Assembly: GCF_049889055.1 (NCBI RefSeq)
Contig: NZ_JBLTWO010000002.1
Coordinates: forward strand, 434,001 to 498,000
DNA length: 64,000 nucleotides
Origin: Rhizorhabdus sp049889055
GTDB taxonomy: Bacteria; Pseudomonadota; Alphaproteobacteria; Sphingomonadales; Sphingomonadaceae
Reading direction: 5' to 3'
Position numbers and translations under genes: made by a program. The notes below the pieces were generated by a model. The model did not search any database and had not been told where the DNA came from. It was given only the letters and a program-made list of their open reading frames with translations. The stretch's first letter is position 1. Each line of letters opens with the position of its first letter. Of this stretch, positions 25,559 to 34,570 are shown piece after piece.

Positions 25559-26481
25559 GTGCGCGGGGCGATCACTGGCCTGCGGTGGCCCATGTCCGCG
25601 CGGCGGCGCTCGGGGTGGTGCTTCTGCTCGCCGCCTGCGGCGCGCCGCAGGCGGATCGGCCGGGCCGTCCGCCGGTGCCCCGGCCCTCGGGCGGGCCTGC
25701 CACCGATACGCCGGTCAAGATCGGCAAGCCCTATCAGATTGCGGGGGTGTGGTATTCGCCCTCGGACGACGCCGACTATGACGAGGTCGGGCTCGCCTCC
25801 TGGTATGGCGCGCAATTCCACGGCGCGCGCACCGCCAATGGCGAGCAGTTCGACATGGATCGCGTCGGTGCTGCCCACAAGACGCTGCCGCTGCCGAGCT
25901 ATGTCGAGGTCACCGCGCTCGACACGGGCAAGACGATCGTCGTGCGGATCAACGATCGCGGGCCATTCGTCGCCAATCGCATCATCGACCTGTCGCGCCG
26001 CTCGGCCCAGCTTCTGGGGATCGAGCGGGCGGGGGTGTCGCGCGTCCGCGTGCGCCGGGTCTATCCGTCGGACGAGGATCGCATGGCGCTGCGTTCGGGC
26101 CGCCCGGCGAGCGAGCGTCGCTATGCCTCGGCGAGCGAACTGGCCTCGCTCAACCAGCGTTTCGCGACGCGCCCGGCGACGCCCAAGGCCCCGCCGCGCG
26201 TTGCAGCGGCCGTTCCAGTTGCGGCGGTGCCGGTGGGTGGCTGGTTCGTCCAGGTGACGGCGCTGAGCAGCCGGCCCCGCGCCGAGGAGATCGCCGAATT
26301 GCTGGGCGCGCGGGTCGAGCCGGTGGGCGCGTTGTGGCGGGTTCGGCTCGGTCCCTATCCGGGTGAAGGCGAGGCGAGCAATGCGCTGGCGCAGGTCCGG
26401 TCACGCGGCTATCAGGAGTCGCGCCTGGTGCGGATCGAAGCCGCCGACGGCGCCACTGCGGAGGGATTTCCAAGACGATGA
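25555..26481 (+). CDS. rlpA: RlpA-like septal lytic transglycosylase (lipoprotein, SPOR domain)
   Basis: The 308-residue lipoprotein has the lipobox LLAAC (Cys28), a double-psi beta-barrel domain with GLASWYGAQFHGARTANGE and RINDRGPFVANRIIDLS, and a C-terminal SPOR domain (GGWFVQVTALSSRPRAEEI through GYQESRLVRI) that binds denuded glycan at the septum. RlpA of Pseudomonas cleaves such glycans during daughter-cell separation. The ATGA overlap with the MltB gene and the ATG overlap with the following carboxypeptidase gene show a peptidoglycan-remodelling operon. A Pro/Ala-rich linker joins the two domains. Confidence 0.94.
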   Translation: MSARGDHWPAVAHVRAAALGVVLLLAACGAPQADRPGRPPVPRPSGGPATDTPVKIGKPYQIAGVWYSPSDDADYDEVGLASWYGAQFHGARTANGEQFDMDRVGAAHKTLPLPSYVEVTALDTGKTIVVRINDRGPFVANRIIDLSRRSAQLLGIERAGVSRVRVRRVYPSDEDRMALRSGRPASERRYASASELASLNQRFATRPATPKAPPRVAAAVPVAAVPVGGWFVQVTALSSRPRAEEIAELLGARVEPVGALWRVRLGPYPGEGEASNALAQVRSRGYQESRLVRIEAADGATAEGFPRR

Positions 26482-27656
26482 AGCGTAAGACGTTCGCCCT
26501 GCTTTCCGGGATGCTGTTGTTCGTGTCGCTGCCGGCCGAAGCCGCGGCGCCCCCGTTCGACACGCCGGCCCCGGTGGCCTTCATGAAGGACCTGTCCTCG
26601 GGCGCGATCCTCTACGCCAAGAATCCCGATCTGCGCATGCCGCCCGCCTCGATGGCGAAGATGATGACGGTCTATGTCGCCTTCGATCTGGTGCGGAAGG
26701 GCGAACTCAAGCTCGACGCGATGGCGACGGTGCGGCCCGAGACGTGGAAGCGCTGGCACGGTCCCGCCGCCGGATCGACCATGTTCCTGTCGCCCGGCGA
26801 GCAGGTGAGCGTCGCCAATCTGCTGTTCGGCATCGTCACCCTGTCCGGCAACGATGCCTGCGTCGTGCTGGCCGAGCATATCTCGGGCACGGAAGAGGCC
26901 TTCGTCGCGCTGATGAACCGCCGCGCCAAGGAAATGGGCCTGACCAACAGCCATTTCGGAACGTCCAATGGCTGGCCCGACGGCGGCGTCACCTATGTCA
27001 GCGCGCGCGACCTCGCCACGCTCGCCGAAAAGACGATCGAGGAGCATCCGAAGCTCTACAAGACCTTCTACAGCCGGCCGAGCTTCACCTGGGGCAAGAC
27101 CATGGGCAGCGGCCAGGCGATCACCCAGGCCAATCGCGACCCGCTGCTGGGTCGCGTCGCCGGAGCCGACGGGCTCAAGACCGGCCACACCGAGGAGGCC
27201 GGCTATGGCTTCACCGGCTCGGCCGAGCAGAATGGGCGACGTCTGGTGATGGTGCTGTCGGGGCTGACCTCGTTCAACCAGCGCGTCGAACAATCGGTGT
27301 CCTTCATGAACTGGGGCTTCCGCGCATGGCAGTCGAAGCCGGTCGCGCCGAAGGGCCGCAAGGTGCAGATCGCCGAAGTGCAGCTGGGCGACGCGCGCGA
27401 AGTGGGTCTGGTGGCGCCAAAGGATCTGGTCGTGACCGTGCCCGCCGGGCTCGGTTCGGACCTGAAGAGCCGGGTCGTCTATCAGGGACCGATCAAGGCG
27501 CCGTTCAAGAAGGGCGACCATATTGCCGATCTGGTCGTGTCCGGTCCCGACATGGCGCCGCAGAAGCTGCCGCTCGTCGCCGATCGCGACGTGGGCGAGG
27601 CGGGCTTTTTCGACCGGATGATGGCGGGCCTCCGCTGGCTGTTCGGCCTCGCCTGA
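26478..27656 (+). CDS. D-alanyl-D-alanine carboxypeptidase (PBP5/6 family)
   Basis: The 392-residue penicillin-binding protein trims the terminal D-Ala from peptidoglycan stem peptides. A signal peptide ends at PAEAAA. Catalytic motifs are all present: S58-M-A-K61, S123-G-N and K-T-G in GLKTGHTEEAGYG. A C-terminal beta domain follows and the last residues (FFDRMMAGLRWLFGLA) form an amphipathic anchor to the inner membrane, as in DacA/DacC. It is the third gene of the glycan-processing operon and is followed five bases later by tmk. Confidence 0.94.
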   Translation: MKRKTFALLSGMLLFVSLPAEAAAPPFDTPAPVAFMKDLSSGAILYAKNPDLRMPPASMAKMMTVYVAFDLVRKGELKLDAMATVRPETWKRWHGPAAGSTMFLSPGEQVSVANLLFGIVTLSGNDACVVLAEHISGTEEAFVALMNRRAKEMGLTNSHFGTSNGWPDGGVTYVSARDLATLAEKTIEEHPKLYKTFYSRPSFTWGKTMGSGQAITQANRDPLLGRVAGADGLKTGHTEEAGYGFTGSAEQNGRRLVMVLSGLTSFNQRVEQSVSFMNWGFRAWQSKPVAPKGRKVQIAEVQLGDAREVGLVAPKDLVVTVPAGLGSDLKSRVVYQGPIKAPFKKGDHIADLVVSGPDMAPQKLPLVADRDVGEAGFFDRMMAGLRWLFGLA

Positions 27657-27660
27657 GGCC

Positions 27661-28287
27661 GTGACCGGCCGGTTCGTCAGTCTGGAAGGCGGGGAGGGCG
27701 CGGGCAAGTCGACCCAGGCGCGCGCTCTGGCCGCTGCTCTACGCGCGCGCGGGATCGAGGTCGTCGAGACGCGCGAGCCCGGCGGCAGCGAAGGCGCCGA
27801 GGCGATCCGCCACCTGCTCCTCGAAGGCAGCGGCGACCGCTGGACGATGGAAGCCGAGGCGCTGCTGTTCGCGGCGGCGCGCGCCGACCATGTCGCGAAG
27901 ACGATCAAGCCGGCGCTGGCTGCCGGCAAATGGGTGCTATGTGACCGCTTTGTCGACAGTTCGGTCGCCTATCAGGGCGGGGCGGGCGGGCTCGGGCTCG
28001 ACCGGATCCGCGCGCTGCACGGCTTCGGAAGCGGCGGCTTCCTGCCCGAGCGGACCCTGTTGCTGACCCTGCCGCCCGAAGAGGCCGCGCACCGCGCCGC
28101 CGCGCGCGACCGTGACGGCGCCGATCGGATCGGTGGGCGCGATGCGGCCTACCATGCCGCCGTGGCATCGGCGTTCGAGACGATCGCCACCTCCGAACCC
28201 GGTCGCGTCCGCCGGATCGATGCGCGGGGCACGCCCGACGAGGTCACAGCCCGCCTACTCGATGCGCTTGCGGACCTGCTGCCGTGA
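27661..28287 (+). CDS. tmk: Thymidylate kinase
   Basis: The 208-residue enzyme phosphorylates dTMP to dTDP. The P-loop is GGEGAGKST near the N-terminus, the DR-type motif is VLCDRFVDSSVAYQGGAGG, and ETREPGGSEGAEAIR follows the usual order. The start is GTG at 27661, just after the upstream stop, since no ATG precedes the P-loop. Its stop overlaps holB by four bases. The order dac-tmk-holB-metG-tatD is conserved in alphaproteobacteria. Confidence 0.96.
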   Translation: MTGRFVSLEGGEGAGKSTQARALAAALRARGIEVVETREPGGSEGAEAIRHLLLEGSGDRWTMEAEALLFAAARADHVAKTIKPALAAGKWVLCDRFVDSSVAYQGGAGGLGLDRIRALHGFGSGGFLPERTLLLTLPPEEAAHRAAARDRDGADRIGGRDAAYHAAVASAFETIATSEPGRVRRIDARGTPDEVTARLLDALADLLP

Positions 28288-29258
28288 CATTGGTGGGCCA
28301 TGAGGAGCAGGTCGCGGCACTGCGGTCGGCGGCGGACAGTGGTCGGCTCCACCATGCCTGGCTGCTCACCGGGCCGGAGGGCATCGGCAAGGCGAGCTTC
28401 GCGCTGGCCGCCGCCACCCGCCTGCTCGCCGAAGCCGCCGGACCGCCGGTGTCGCTACCCGGTCTCGAAACCCCCGAGACGCATCCTGTCTCCCATTATA
28501 TCCGCGCCGGCAGCCACCCGGATCTGCGTATCCTGACCCGCCTGACCAAGGACCGGTCGGAGGATCTCGCCCGCTCGATCAGCATCGATCAGGTGCGCTC
28601 GCTGCAAAGCCTGTTCGCGACGACGCCCAGCCTGTCGTCCCGGCGGATCGTCATCATCGATGCGATCGACGATCTCGAACGGCCGGCGGCCAATGCGCTG
28701 CTCAAGAGCCTCGAGGAGCCGCCGGCGGGTACGATCTTCTTCCTCGTCAGCCATGCGCCGGGCCGCCTGCTGCCGACGATCCGATCGCGCTGCCGCCAGC
28801 TGCGCTTCGCGCCGCTCGACGACCGGCAGATGCTGACTGCCTTGCTGGCCGCGCTGCCCGAGGAGCCGCGCGACGAGATCGACGCGCTGATCCGCAGCGG
28901 GCAGGGATCACCGGGCAGGGCGCTGAGCTTCGCCGGCCTGCAGATCGCCGCGCTCGACGCCGCGATGGACCGGCTCGTCGTCGAGGGTGATGCCACCAAT
29001 GCGATCCGCGCGCAGTTGGCGAAACAGCTGTCGGGCAAGGCCGCGCAGGCGCGCTACGAAGCCTTCATCGAGCGCGCGCCCGCGCGGATCGCCGCCGAGG
29101 CGCGGCGGCGGACCGGGCAGGCGCTGGCCGATGCGCTGCGCTTTTGGGAAGAGGCGCGCCGCATCGGCGAGAGCGCGGTTCACCTCTCGCTCGACCCGGC
29201 CACCACCGTGTTCGAACTGGCCGGCCTGCTTGCGCGGCTCGCCCCGGCGGGGCGCTGA
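28284..29258 (+). CDS. holB: DNA polymerase III subunit delta'
   Basis: The 324-residue AAA+ protein is the stator of the clamp loader that places the sliding clamp on DNA. It shows HHAWLLTGPEGIGKASFA (modified P-loop), SIDQVRSLQSLF, RIVIIDAIDDLERPAANALLKSLEEPPAGT and the sensor-like LPTIRSRCRQLRF. These are the segments shared by delta' and DnaX. No zinc-binding cysteine cluster is seen. The GTG start overlaps the tmk stop (GTGA). Confidence 0.94.
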   Translation: MTLVGHEEQVAALRSAADSGRLHHAWLLTGPEGIGKASFALAAATRLLAEAAGPPVSLPGLETPETHPVSHYIRAGSHPDLRILTRLTKDRSEDLARSISIDQVRSLQSLFATTPSLSSRRIVIIDAIDDLERPAANALLKSLEEPPAGTIFFLVSHAPGRLLPTIRSRCRQLRFAPLDDRQMLTALLAALPEEPRDEIDALIRSGQGSPGRALSFAGLQIAALDAAMDRLVVEGDATNAIRAQLAKQLSGKAAQARYEAFIERAPARIAAEARRRTGQALADALRFWEEARRIGESAVHLSLDPATTVFELAGLLARLAPAGR

Positions 29259-29325
29259 TCCTTTCGGACCGGACAGCGCCGCAAAGCGCTTCCACAGCAG
29301 GCGATCACGCACTAAGTGCAGGCCC

Positions 29326-30885
29326 ATGTCCGAGCCCTATTATATCACCACCGCGATCAGCTATCCCAATGGCCGCCCGCATATCGGCCACGCCTATGAG
29401 GCGATCGCCGCCGACGTCATCGCCCGCTTCCAGCGCGGCATGGGGCGCGACGTGCGCTTCCAGACCGGCACCGACGAACATGGCCTGAAGATGGTGCAGG
29501 CGGCCCGCGCCCGCGACATGGAGCCGCGCGCGCTGGCTGATGAAATGTCGTCCTATTTCAAAGAAATGGACGATGCTCTGAACATCAGCTATGATCGCTT
29601 CATCCGCACCAGCGACGCCGACCATTATGCCGCCAGCCAGGCGATCTGGCAGGCGATGGAGGCCAATGGCGATCTCTATCTCGACCGCTATGAGGGCTGG
29701 TATTCGGTCCGCGACGAGGCCTTTTACGACGAGAAGGAACTGGTCGAGGGCGAGGGCGAGCAGAAGCTGTCGCCGCAGGGCACGCCGGTCGAATGGACCG
29801 TCGAGGAAAGCTGGTTCTTCCGCCTTTCGAAATATCAGGAGCCGCTGCTGGCGCTCTATCGCGACCAGCCCGACTTCATCCGCCCCGAAAGCCGGCGCAA
29901 CGAGGTGATGAGCTTCGTCAGCGGCGGTCTGAGCGATCTGTCGATGTCGCGCACCAGCTTCGACTGGGGCGTGCCGGTGCCTGGCAGCCCCGGCCACGTC
30001 ATGTATGTCTGGGTCGACGCGCTGACCAATTATCTGACCGGGGTCGGCTATCCCCATGGTGGCGAGACCTATGACCGCTATTGGCCGGCGAGCCTGCACC
30101 TGATCGGCAAGGACATCGTCCGCTTCCACTCGGTCTACTGGCCCGCCTTTCTGATGTCGGCGAAGGTGCCGCTACCGAAGCAGGTGTTCGGGCATGGTTT
30201 CCTGCTCAACCGGGGCGAGAAGATGTCGAAGTCGGTCGGCAATGTCGTCGATCCGATGGGCATGGCCGAACGCTACGGCGTCGACCAGCTGCGCTATTTC
30301 CTGATGCGCGAGGTCAGCTTCGGCTCGGACGGCAGCTACAGCCATGAGGCGATCGTCAACCGCGCCAATGCCGAGCTGGCCAACAGCTTCGGCAATCTCG
30401 CGCAGCGCACTTTGTCGATGATCTTCAAGAATCTCGACGGCGAATTGCCGGCGCTCGACCGCAACGAGGATGACGCCGCGCTCGTCCGCGCGGTCGCTAC
30501 GGCCTGCCTCGACGAACTGCCGCGCGCCTTCGAGCAGCTGTCCTTCTCGGTCGGGATCGAAGCGTGGATGAGGGCGGTGTTCGCCTGCAACCAATATGTC
30601 GACGCCCAGGCCCCCTGGACGCTGCGCAAGACCGATCCGGAGCGGATGAAGACCGTGCTGGGCACGTTGTTCGCGGTGATCCGCGACCTCGCCATCGCGA
30701 TCCTGCCGGTGATCCCGGCCAGCGCCGGCAAGCTGCTCGACCAAATGGGCGTGGCGGCCGATGCGCGCGACTTCGCCGCGCTCGAGCGGCAGGGCTGGTA
30801 TGATGAGCTGCGCGCCTCGGGCTATCGCGTTGCGCAGCCGGTGCCGCTCTTCCCGCGGCTCGAACTCGAGACGGCCGAGGCCTGA
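29326..30885 (+). CDS. metG: Methionyl-tRNA synthetase
   Basis: The 519-residue class I synthetase charges initiator and elongator tRNA-Met. The ATP-binding HIGH-type motif is PHIGHAYEAIAAD, and the KMSKS loop is intact in GEKMSKSVGNVVDP. The connective peptide lacks the four-cysteine zinc knuckle and the C-terminal tRNA-binding dimerisation domain is absent, giving the short form common in this class. The ATG at 29326 follows an apparent 67-base spacer after holB; a longer frame to the left lies within holB. TGATG joins it to tatD. Confidence 0.97.
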   Translation: MSEPYYITTAISYPNGRPHIGHAYEAIAADVIARFQRGMGRDVRFQTGTDEHGLKMVQAARARDMEPRALADEMSSYFKEMDDALNISYDRFIRTSDADHYAASQAIWQAMEANGDLYLDRYEGWYSVRDEAFYDEKELVEGEGEQKLSPQGTPVEWTVEESWFFRLSKYQEPLLALYRDQPDFIRPESRRNEVMSFVSGGLSDLSMSRTSFDWGVPVPGSPGHVMYVWVDALTNYLTGVGYPHGGETYDRYWPASLHLIGKDIVRFHSVYWPAFLMSAKVPLPKQVFGHGFLLNRGEKMSKSVGNVVDPMGMAERYGVDQLRYFLMREVSFGSDGSYSHEAIVNRANAELANSFGNLAQRTLSMIFKNLDGELPALDRNEDDAALVRAVATACLDELPRAFEQLSFSVGIEAWMRAVFACNQYVDAQAPWTLRKTDPERMKTVLGTLFAVIRDLAIAILPVIPASAGKLLDQMGVAADARDFAALERQGWYDELRASGYRVAQPVPLFPRLELETAEA

Positions 30886-31661
30886 TGTTCGTCGATAGCC
30901 ATTGCCACCTCAACTATGCGGGCCTCGCCGAGCGCCAGCAGGAGGTGCTCGCGGGCGCCCGGGCGGCGGGCGTCACGACGATGCTCAACATCTCGACCCG
31001 CGCGGCCGAGTGGAACGACGTGCTGGCGGTGGCCGAGCGTGAGCCCGATGTCTGGGCGAGCGTCGGCATCCACCCGCATGACGCGGATACCCATGAGGAT
31101 ATCGAGACCGCCTTGCTGGTCGAGAAGGCCCGGCATCCGCGTGTCGTCGGCATCGGCGAGACCGGGCTCGACTTCTTTTACGACAAGTCTGACCGCGACC
31201 GGCAGCGGGCGAGCTTCCGCCGCCATATCGCCGCCGCGCGCGAAACCGGCCTGCCGCTGATCGTGCACACCCGCGAGGCGGAGGAGGACACCAAGGCGAT
31301 CATGGCCGAGGAGATGGGGAAGGGGGCCTTCACCGCCGTCATCCACTGCTTCACCGGCAGCGCCGACCTCGCCCGCGCGATGCTCGACCTCGGCTGCTAT
31401 ATCTCGCTGTCGGGGATCGTGACCTTCAAGAACGCGGCCGACCTGCGCGCCACCGCGCATATCGTCCCGCGCGGCCGGCTGCTGATCGAGACTGACAGCC
31501 CGTTCCTCGCCCCGGTGCCGCATCGGGGCAAGCCTTGCGAGCCGGCTTATGTCGTCGACACCGCACGGATGCTCTCGGCCGAACTCGACTGGCCGATCGA
31601 GGAACTGGCGCGAGAGACGTCGAGCAACTTCTTCAGATTGTTTGCAAAAGTGGCGGCATGA
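30885..31661 (+). CDS. tatD: TatD-family metal-dependent hydrolase
   Basis: The 258-residue TIM-barrel hydrolase has the metal-binding start MFVDSHCHL, the glutamate in GIGETGLDFFYD, the histidines in LIVHTREAEEDT and VIHCFTGS, and the final aspartate in LIETDSPFLAPVPHRGK. TatD proteins are 3'-5' DNA exonucleases and may act in D-aminoacyl-tRNA or repair processes; the exact cellular job is debated. The one-base overlap with metG and four-base overlap with the next gene put it firmly in the operon. Confidence 0.94.
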   Translation: MFVDSHCHLNYAGLAERQQEVLAGARAAGVTTMLNISTRAAEWNDVLAVAEREPDVWASVGIHPHDADTHEDIETALLVEKARHPRVVGIGETGLDFFYDKSDRDRQRASFRRHIAAARETGLPLIVHTREAEEDTKAIMAEEMGKGAFTAVIHCFTGSADLARAMLDLGCYISLSGIVTFKNAADLRATAHIVPRGRLLIETDSPFLAPVPHRGKPCEPAYVVDTARMLSAELDWPIEELARETSSNFFRLFAKVAA

Positions 31662-32422
31662 AAGTCCGCATTCTCGGCTGCGGTACATCCTCGGGCGTGC
31701 CCCGGATCGGCAATGACTGGGGCGCCTGCGATCCCGCCGAACCGCGCAACCGCCGCAGCCGGGCGTCGATCCTGGTCGAGAGCGCGACGACCCGCATCCT
31801 GGTCGATACGACCCCCGACATGCGCCAGCAGCTGCTCGACGCCGACGTCATCGCGATCGATGCGATTCTGTGGACGCACGACCATGCCGATCATTGCCAC
31901 GGCATCGACGATTGCCGCCAGATCTTCCATGCGCGCGGCACGCCGGTGCCGGGCTTCGGTTTCCCGGCGACGATCCGCCAGCTGCGCCAGCGCTTCGACT
32001 ATGTCTTCGCCGGGCGCGATGGCTATCCGTCGACGGTCGAGGCCGGCGATCTGCTCGCCGACATGATGATCGGCGACATCCGCATCCGCTCGGTCGCTCA
32101 GCCGCACGGGACCATCTACAGCGCCGGGCTGCGCTTCGACCATGGCGGTCGATCGATCGGCTATTCGACAGATTTTCATGACGTTACCGACGATATGCGA
32201 GAATTGTTCTCCGGCGTCGACCTGTGGATCGTCGACGCGCTGCGCGTGCGTCCGCATCCGACCCACGCGCATCTGGACCTGACGCTGGCCGCGATCCGCG
32301 ACTGCGCGCCGAAGCGCGCCGTGCTGACGCATATGGACCAGTCGATGGACTATGCGACCCTGGCCGCGACCCTGCCGGACGGCGTCGAGCCGGGCTATGA
32401 CGGAATGGAGGTTCTGCTGTGA
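31658..32422 (+). CDS. MBL-fold metallohydrolase (PhnP-like)
   Basis: The 254-residue protein opens with MKVRILGCGTSSGVPRIGN, typical of the PhnP/RNase-Z-like branch, where the GCGTSSGVP stretch is hallmark. The zinc motif is WTHDHADHCHGIDD and later ligands are in VAQPHG, YSTDFHD and HPTHAHLDL. PhnP is a cyclic-ribose phosphodiesterase; homologues placed next to tatD, as here, have no proven substrate. The ATG lies in the tatD stop (ATGA). Confidence 0.88.
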   Translation: MKVRILGCGTSSGVPRIGNDWGACDPAEPRNRRSRASILVESATTRILVDTTPDMRQQLLDADVIAIDAILWTHDHADHCHGIDDCRQIFHARGTPVPGFGFPATIRQLRQRFDYVFAGRDGYPSTVEAGDLLADMMIGDIRIRSVAQPHGTIYSAGLRFDHGGRSIGYSTDFHDVTDDMRELFSGVDLWIVDALRVRPHPTHAHLDLTLAAIRDCAPKRAVLTHMDQSMDYATLAATLPDGVEPGYDGMEVLL

Positions 32423-32592
32423 ACGGAGACATGATCGTCGGCCTCGTCGCGATCGCCGCGATGCTGATCCTGGTCGTCCCGCGCTTCCTCCAGCGCGGCG
32501 TCGCCAAGGGGCGGATGCTGCAACTGGCGCTGCTGTGGGTGGCGATCTTTGTAATCGCGACGTTTGTGGCGATCGTCGCGAGCCGCTTTTGA
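32419..32592 (+). CDS. Small two-span membrane protein (57 aa)
   Basis: A short frame begins with GTG in the GTGA overlap with the MBL-fold gene. The product (MNGDMIVGLVAIAAMLILVV, then a basic loop, then LALLWVAIFVIATFVAIVAS, ending RF) has two membrane spans separated by about 14 residues with several basic side chains. It is too short for standard length cut-offs but shares the operon's tight spacing and the region's codon use, so I regard it as real. Its function is unknown. It is the last gene before base composition shifts to A+T-richer DNA. Confidence 0.72.
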   Translation: MNGDMIVGLVAIAAMLILVVPRFLQRGVAKGRMLQLALLWVAIFVIATFVAIVASRF

Positions 32593-32699
32593 AGGATCCT
32601 GACACGTCGGAATTTAACATAATATATATTATCGAAATTTGGCTCTGCTGGAATAGACCTGCGTTGTACCTCCGCTCTGAGGTGTAGCACCACGGCCCG

Positions 32700-33413
32700 T
32701 CATTCAGAACCGTACGTCCGCGATTTAACGATGCTATAGCCGTCTGCTTCCGTTGTGTGGACCCGCAATGCCAATGGCTTGACCATTCTGCGCACCGTTT
32801 CACGGACATTATTTTTGAGCCGCGCGCCCAAGTAGATGGCCTTGATCGCGCCCCGCTCGTACGTCGCCTTTCCGATCGTCGATGAAAACAGCCGCCATTC
32901 GCGCTCGTAAGCCCAGCTTAGGTGCTTCGTTGAAAGAACCGCGCGGCTGCGTTCAAAATCATTCTTCATGCTGTTCAGTGCAAGATAATATGGCTTATTG
33001 CCATAGGCAATGCGGGCAAAGGCATTTTCCTCGGACATTCCTCTAAGTAACGTAGGCATAGAATAACATATGCATATGCCTTGGAATGAGTCTGCATAGT
33101 GTGCCCACATTAACTCATTACTCCATGTCTCAGAGAACGATGCGATCCCCAAGGAAAGCTTCTCGTTCTTTAAGTTGCGAATGAACTCACTATATTGCGG
33201 GTGATTTTGAACCTTGGTGCTGGCCTTGTACAGACCTTCCATCGGATCATTCATATTTTTGTAGTGCGCACACCAGACATAGTCGTTGAGGATGGCCTCC
33301 ATTTCTTGGACGAACTTTGTCTTTCCAGCAGGGGTGCCGTCCAATAATCCGGCACCGATAGAACGATATCGATACAGCCAAGTCGGACGAGCAAATGTTT
33401 CGATCTTAGCCAT
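32700..33413 (-). CDS. DUF2971 family protein
   Basis: The 237-residue soluble protein fits DUF2971: YRYRSI near the N-terminus, MNDPMEG, a conserved LMWAHYADSFQGICICY segment, and HLSWAYEREWRLF. No member's biochemistry is known to me. G+C content and codon use are visibly lower than in flanking genes (many AT-ending codons), so horizontal gain is likely. It lies 24 bases after a two-span membrane protein on the same strand, forming a cassette between the tatD cluster and usg-mutL. GAGGG is just before the ATG. Confidence 0.75.
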   Translation of the reverse strand: MAKIETFARPTWLYRYRSIGAGLLDGTPAGKTKFVQEMEAILNDYVWCAHYKNMNDPMEGLYKASTKVQNHPQYSEFIRNLKNEKLSLGIASFSETWSNELMWAHYADSFQGICICYSMPTLLRGMSEENAFARIAYGNKPYYLALNSMKNDFERSRAVLSTKHLSWAYEREWRLFSSTIGKATYERGAIKAIYLGARLKNNVRETVRRMVKPLALRVHTTEADGYSIVKSRTYGSE

Positions 33414-33437
33414 GGTCCCTCAGCCCAGATTCGAATG

Positions 33438-33878
33438 TTATAGATATCCGGCCATCTGCAGAATGAAGCCAGCGACGATTAGAAGTAAACCCATGTAGGT
33501 AAAGCGGAGAGACATTCCGGCTGTTTCTTTGTCGCTTTCGATGGTCGCCCCAAGCATTGCCGCCATAGTCCCGAGGTGCTCGGCGAGATTCGCGATGCTT
33601 CCCTTCACCTCATCAAAGCTCCGCTTGGCAGACTGATAATCGAACGTCCCATCGGATGGAAGATAGGCCCCCTCGTCCCGATAATATTCGCGAAAATCGC
33701 TTGAAACGCTTGTGAGGAAAGAGTCCATGCCACCGGCTGCTTCCGCAACGTCTCGCAGGGAAGACAACCGAGCTTCGGCATGGCGCCGAAGATCGCGCTG
33801 TATCCTAACAAGATCGAAACCCAGCAACATGACGCCGGCTAGGTCCAATGCCAGTCCGGTCAAGCCCAGAACGATCAT
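33438..33878 (-). CDS. Two-span membrane protein with central helical domain, DUF2971 partner
   Basis: I do not recognise the family. The 146-residue product has a membrane span at residues 2-22 (VLGLTGLALDLAGVMLLGF), a charged, mostly helical middle of about 100 residues (RIQRDLRRHAEARLSSLRD and a later IANLAEHLGTMAAMLGAT), and a C-terminal span (YMGLLLIVAGFILQMAG). Both ends are in the membrane, with the middle on one side. GGGGA precedes the ATG. It is the upstream gene of the pair with the DUF2971 protein, and base composition is equally unlike the chromosome around it. Confidence 0.6.
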   Translation of the reverse strand: MIVLGLTGLALDLAGVMLLGFDLVRIQRDLRRHAEARLSSLRDVAEAAGGMDSFLTSVSSDFREYYRDEGAYLPSDGTFDYQSAKRSFDEVKGSIANLAEHLGTMAAMLGATIESDKETAGMSLRFTYMGLLLIVAGFILQMAGYL

Positions 33879-34118
33879 CTCAATCCCCTAATATGTCATC
33901 GCGCATCGGTGAGTTCATGGCGATGCTTCAAACGATCATTCTGACCTAAAGATAGGCGCTATCCCGGCCCATCGATGGAAGCGAGCCTGCCTTATTCAGC
34001 GCCGATATATAACTCATCACATTTCGCAATCTGATCCGAGACCTATCAGCGGGCCTTGCAGTGAGTTGCCGGCTCGAGCGCATAAATCCTGCGGGCCTCT
34101 TCGTTTATGGCTCTTCCC

Positions 34119-34385
34119 TCACTGGATCGTGATGATCCCGTCCACCGCGCGCCATTCGGTTGGGCCGATCAGGTGGCGGTGGGCCACGCGGATCGAGTGG
34201 AGCACCGCCTCGATCTCGCGGCGCCAATGGTCGAGAAAGCGGTTGAGCATCGGGAAGTCCGGCGCGACATCATAATGTTGCCAGAGGAAAAGCTGCAGCA
34301 GCGATGGATGGTCGGGCATGTAATAATGGATCTCGACCGTCGCGAGACCATAGCCGCGTAGTTGTTTCAGCAGGTCGTCGCTCAT
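34119..34385 (-). CDS. usg: Usg-like family protein
   Basis: The 88-residue protein matches the alphaproteobacterial Usg family: LLKQLRGYGLATVEIHYYMPDH, then LFLWQHYDVAPDFPMLNRFL and a C-terminal SIRVAHRHLIGPTEWR. The conserved Trp, Tyr and Pro of the family are in place. Usg is an abundant small protein of unknown function, often near aromatic amino acid or repair genes. It stands 185 bases from mutL on the same strand. Base composition is back to the chromosomal norm. Confidence 0.85.
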   Translation of the reverse strand: MSDDLLKQLRGYGLATVEIHYYMPDHPSLLQLFLWQHYDVAPDFPMLNRFLDHWRREIEAVLHSIRVAHRHLIGPTEWRAVDGIITIQ

Positions 34386-34570
34386 GCGGACCGCCTCCCG
34401 CGGGGCGAGCAGGCGCGCTTGGCCGTGGCTGCGATATTCGTCAAATATATGATGGACATAGGCGGTCGAACCATCCCTACCTCCTTTGCTCTTCGCTATC
34501 GGTCCTTTCCTTGCCTGACCCGATTTTTCCGAATGGCTTGCCCCTGCGTCAAGCGATTCTCATGCCGCGC

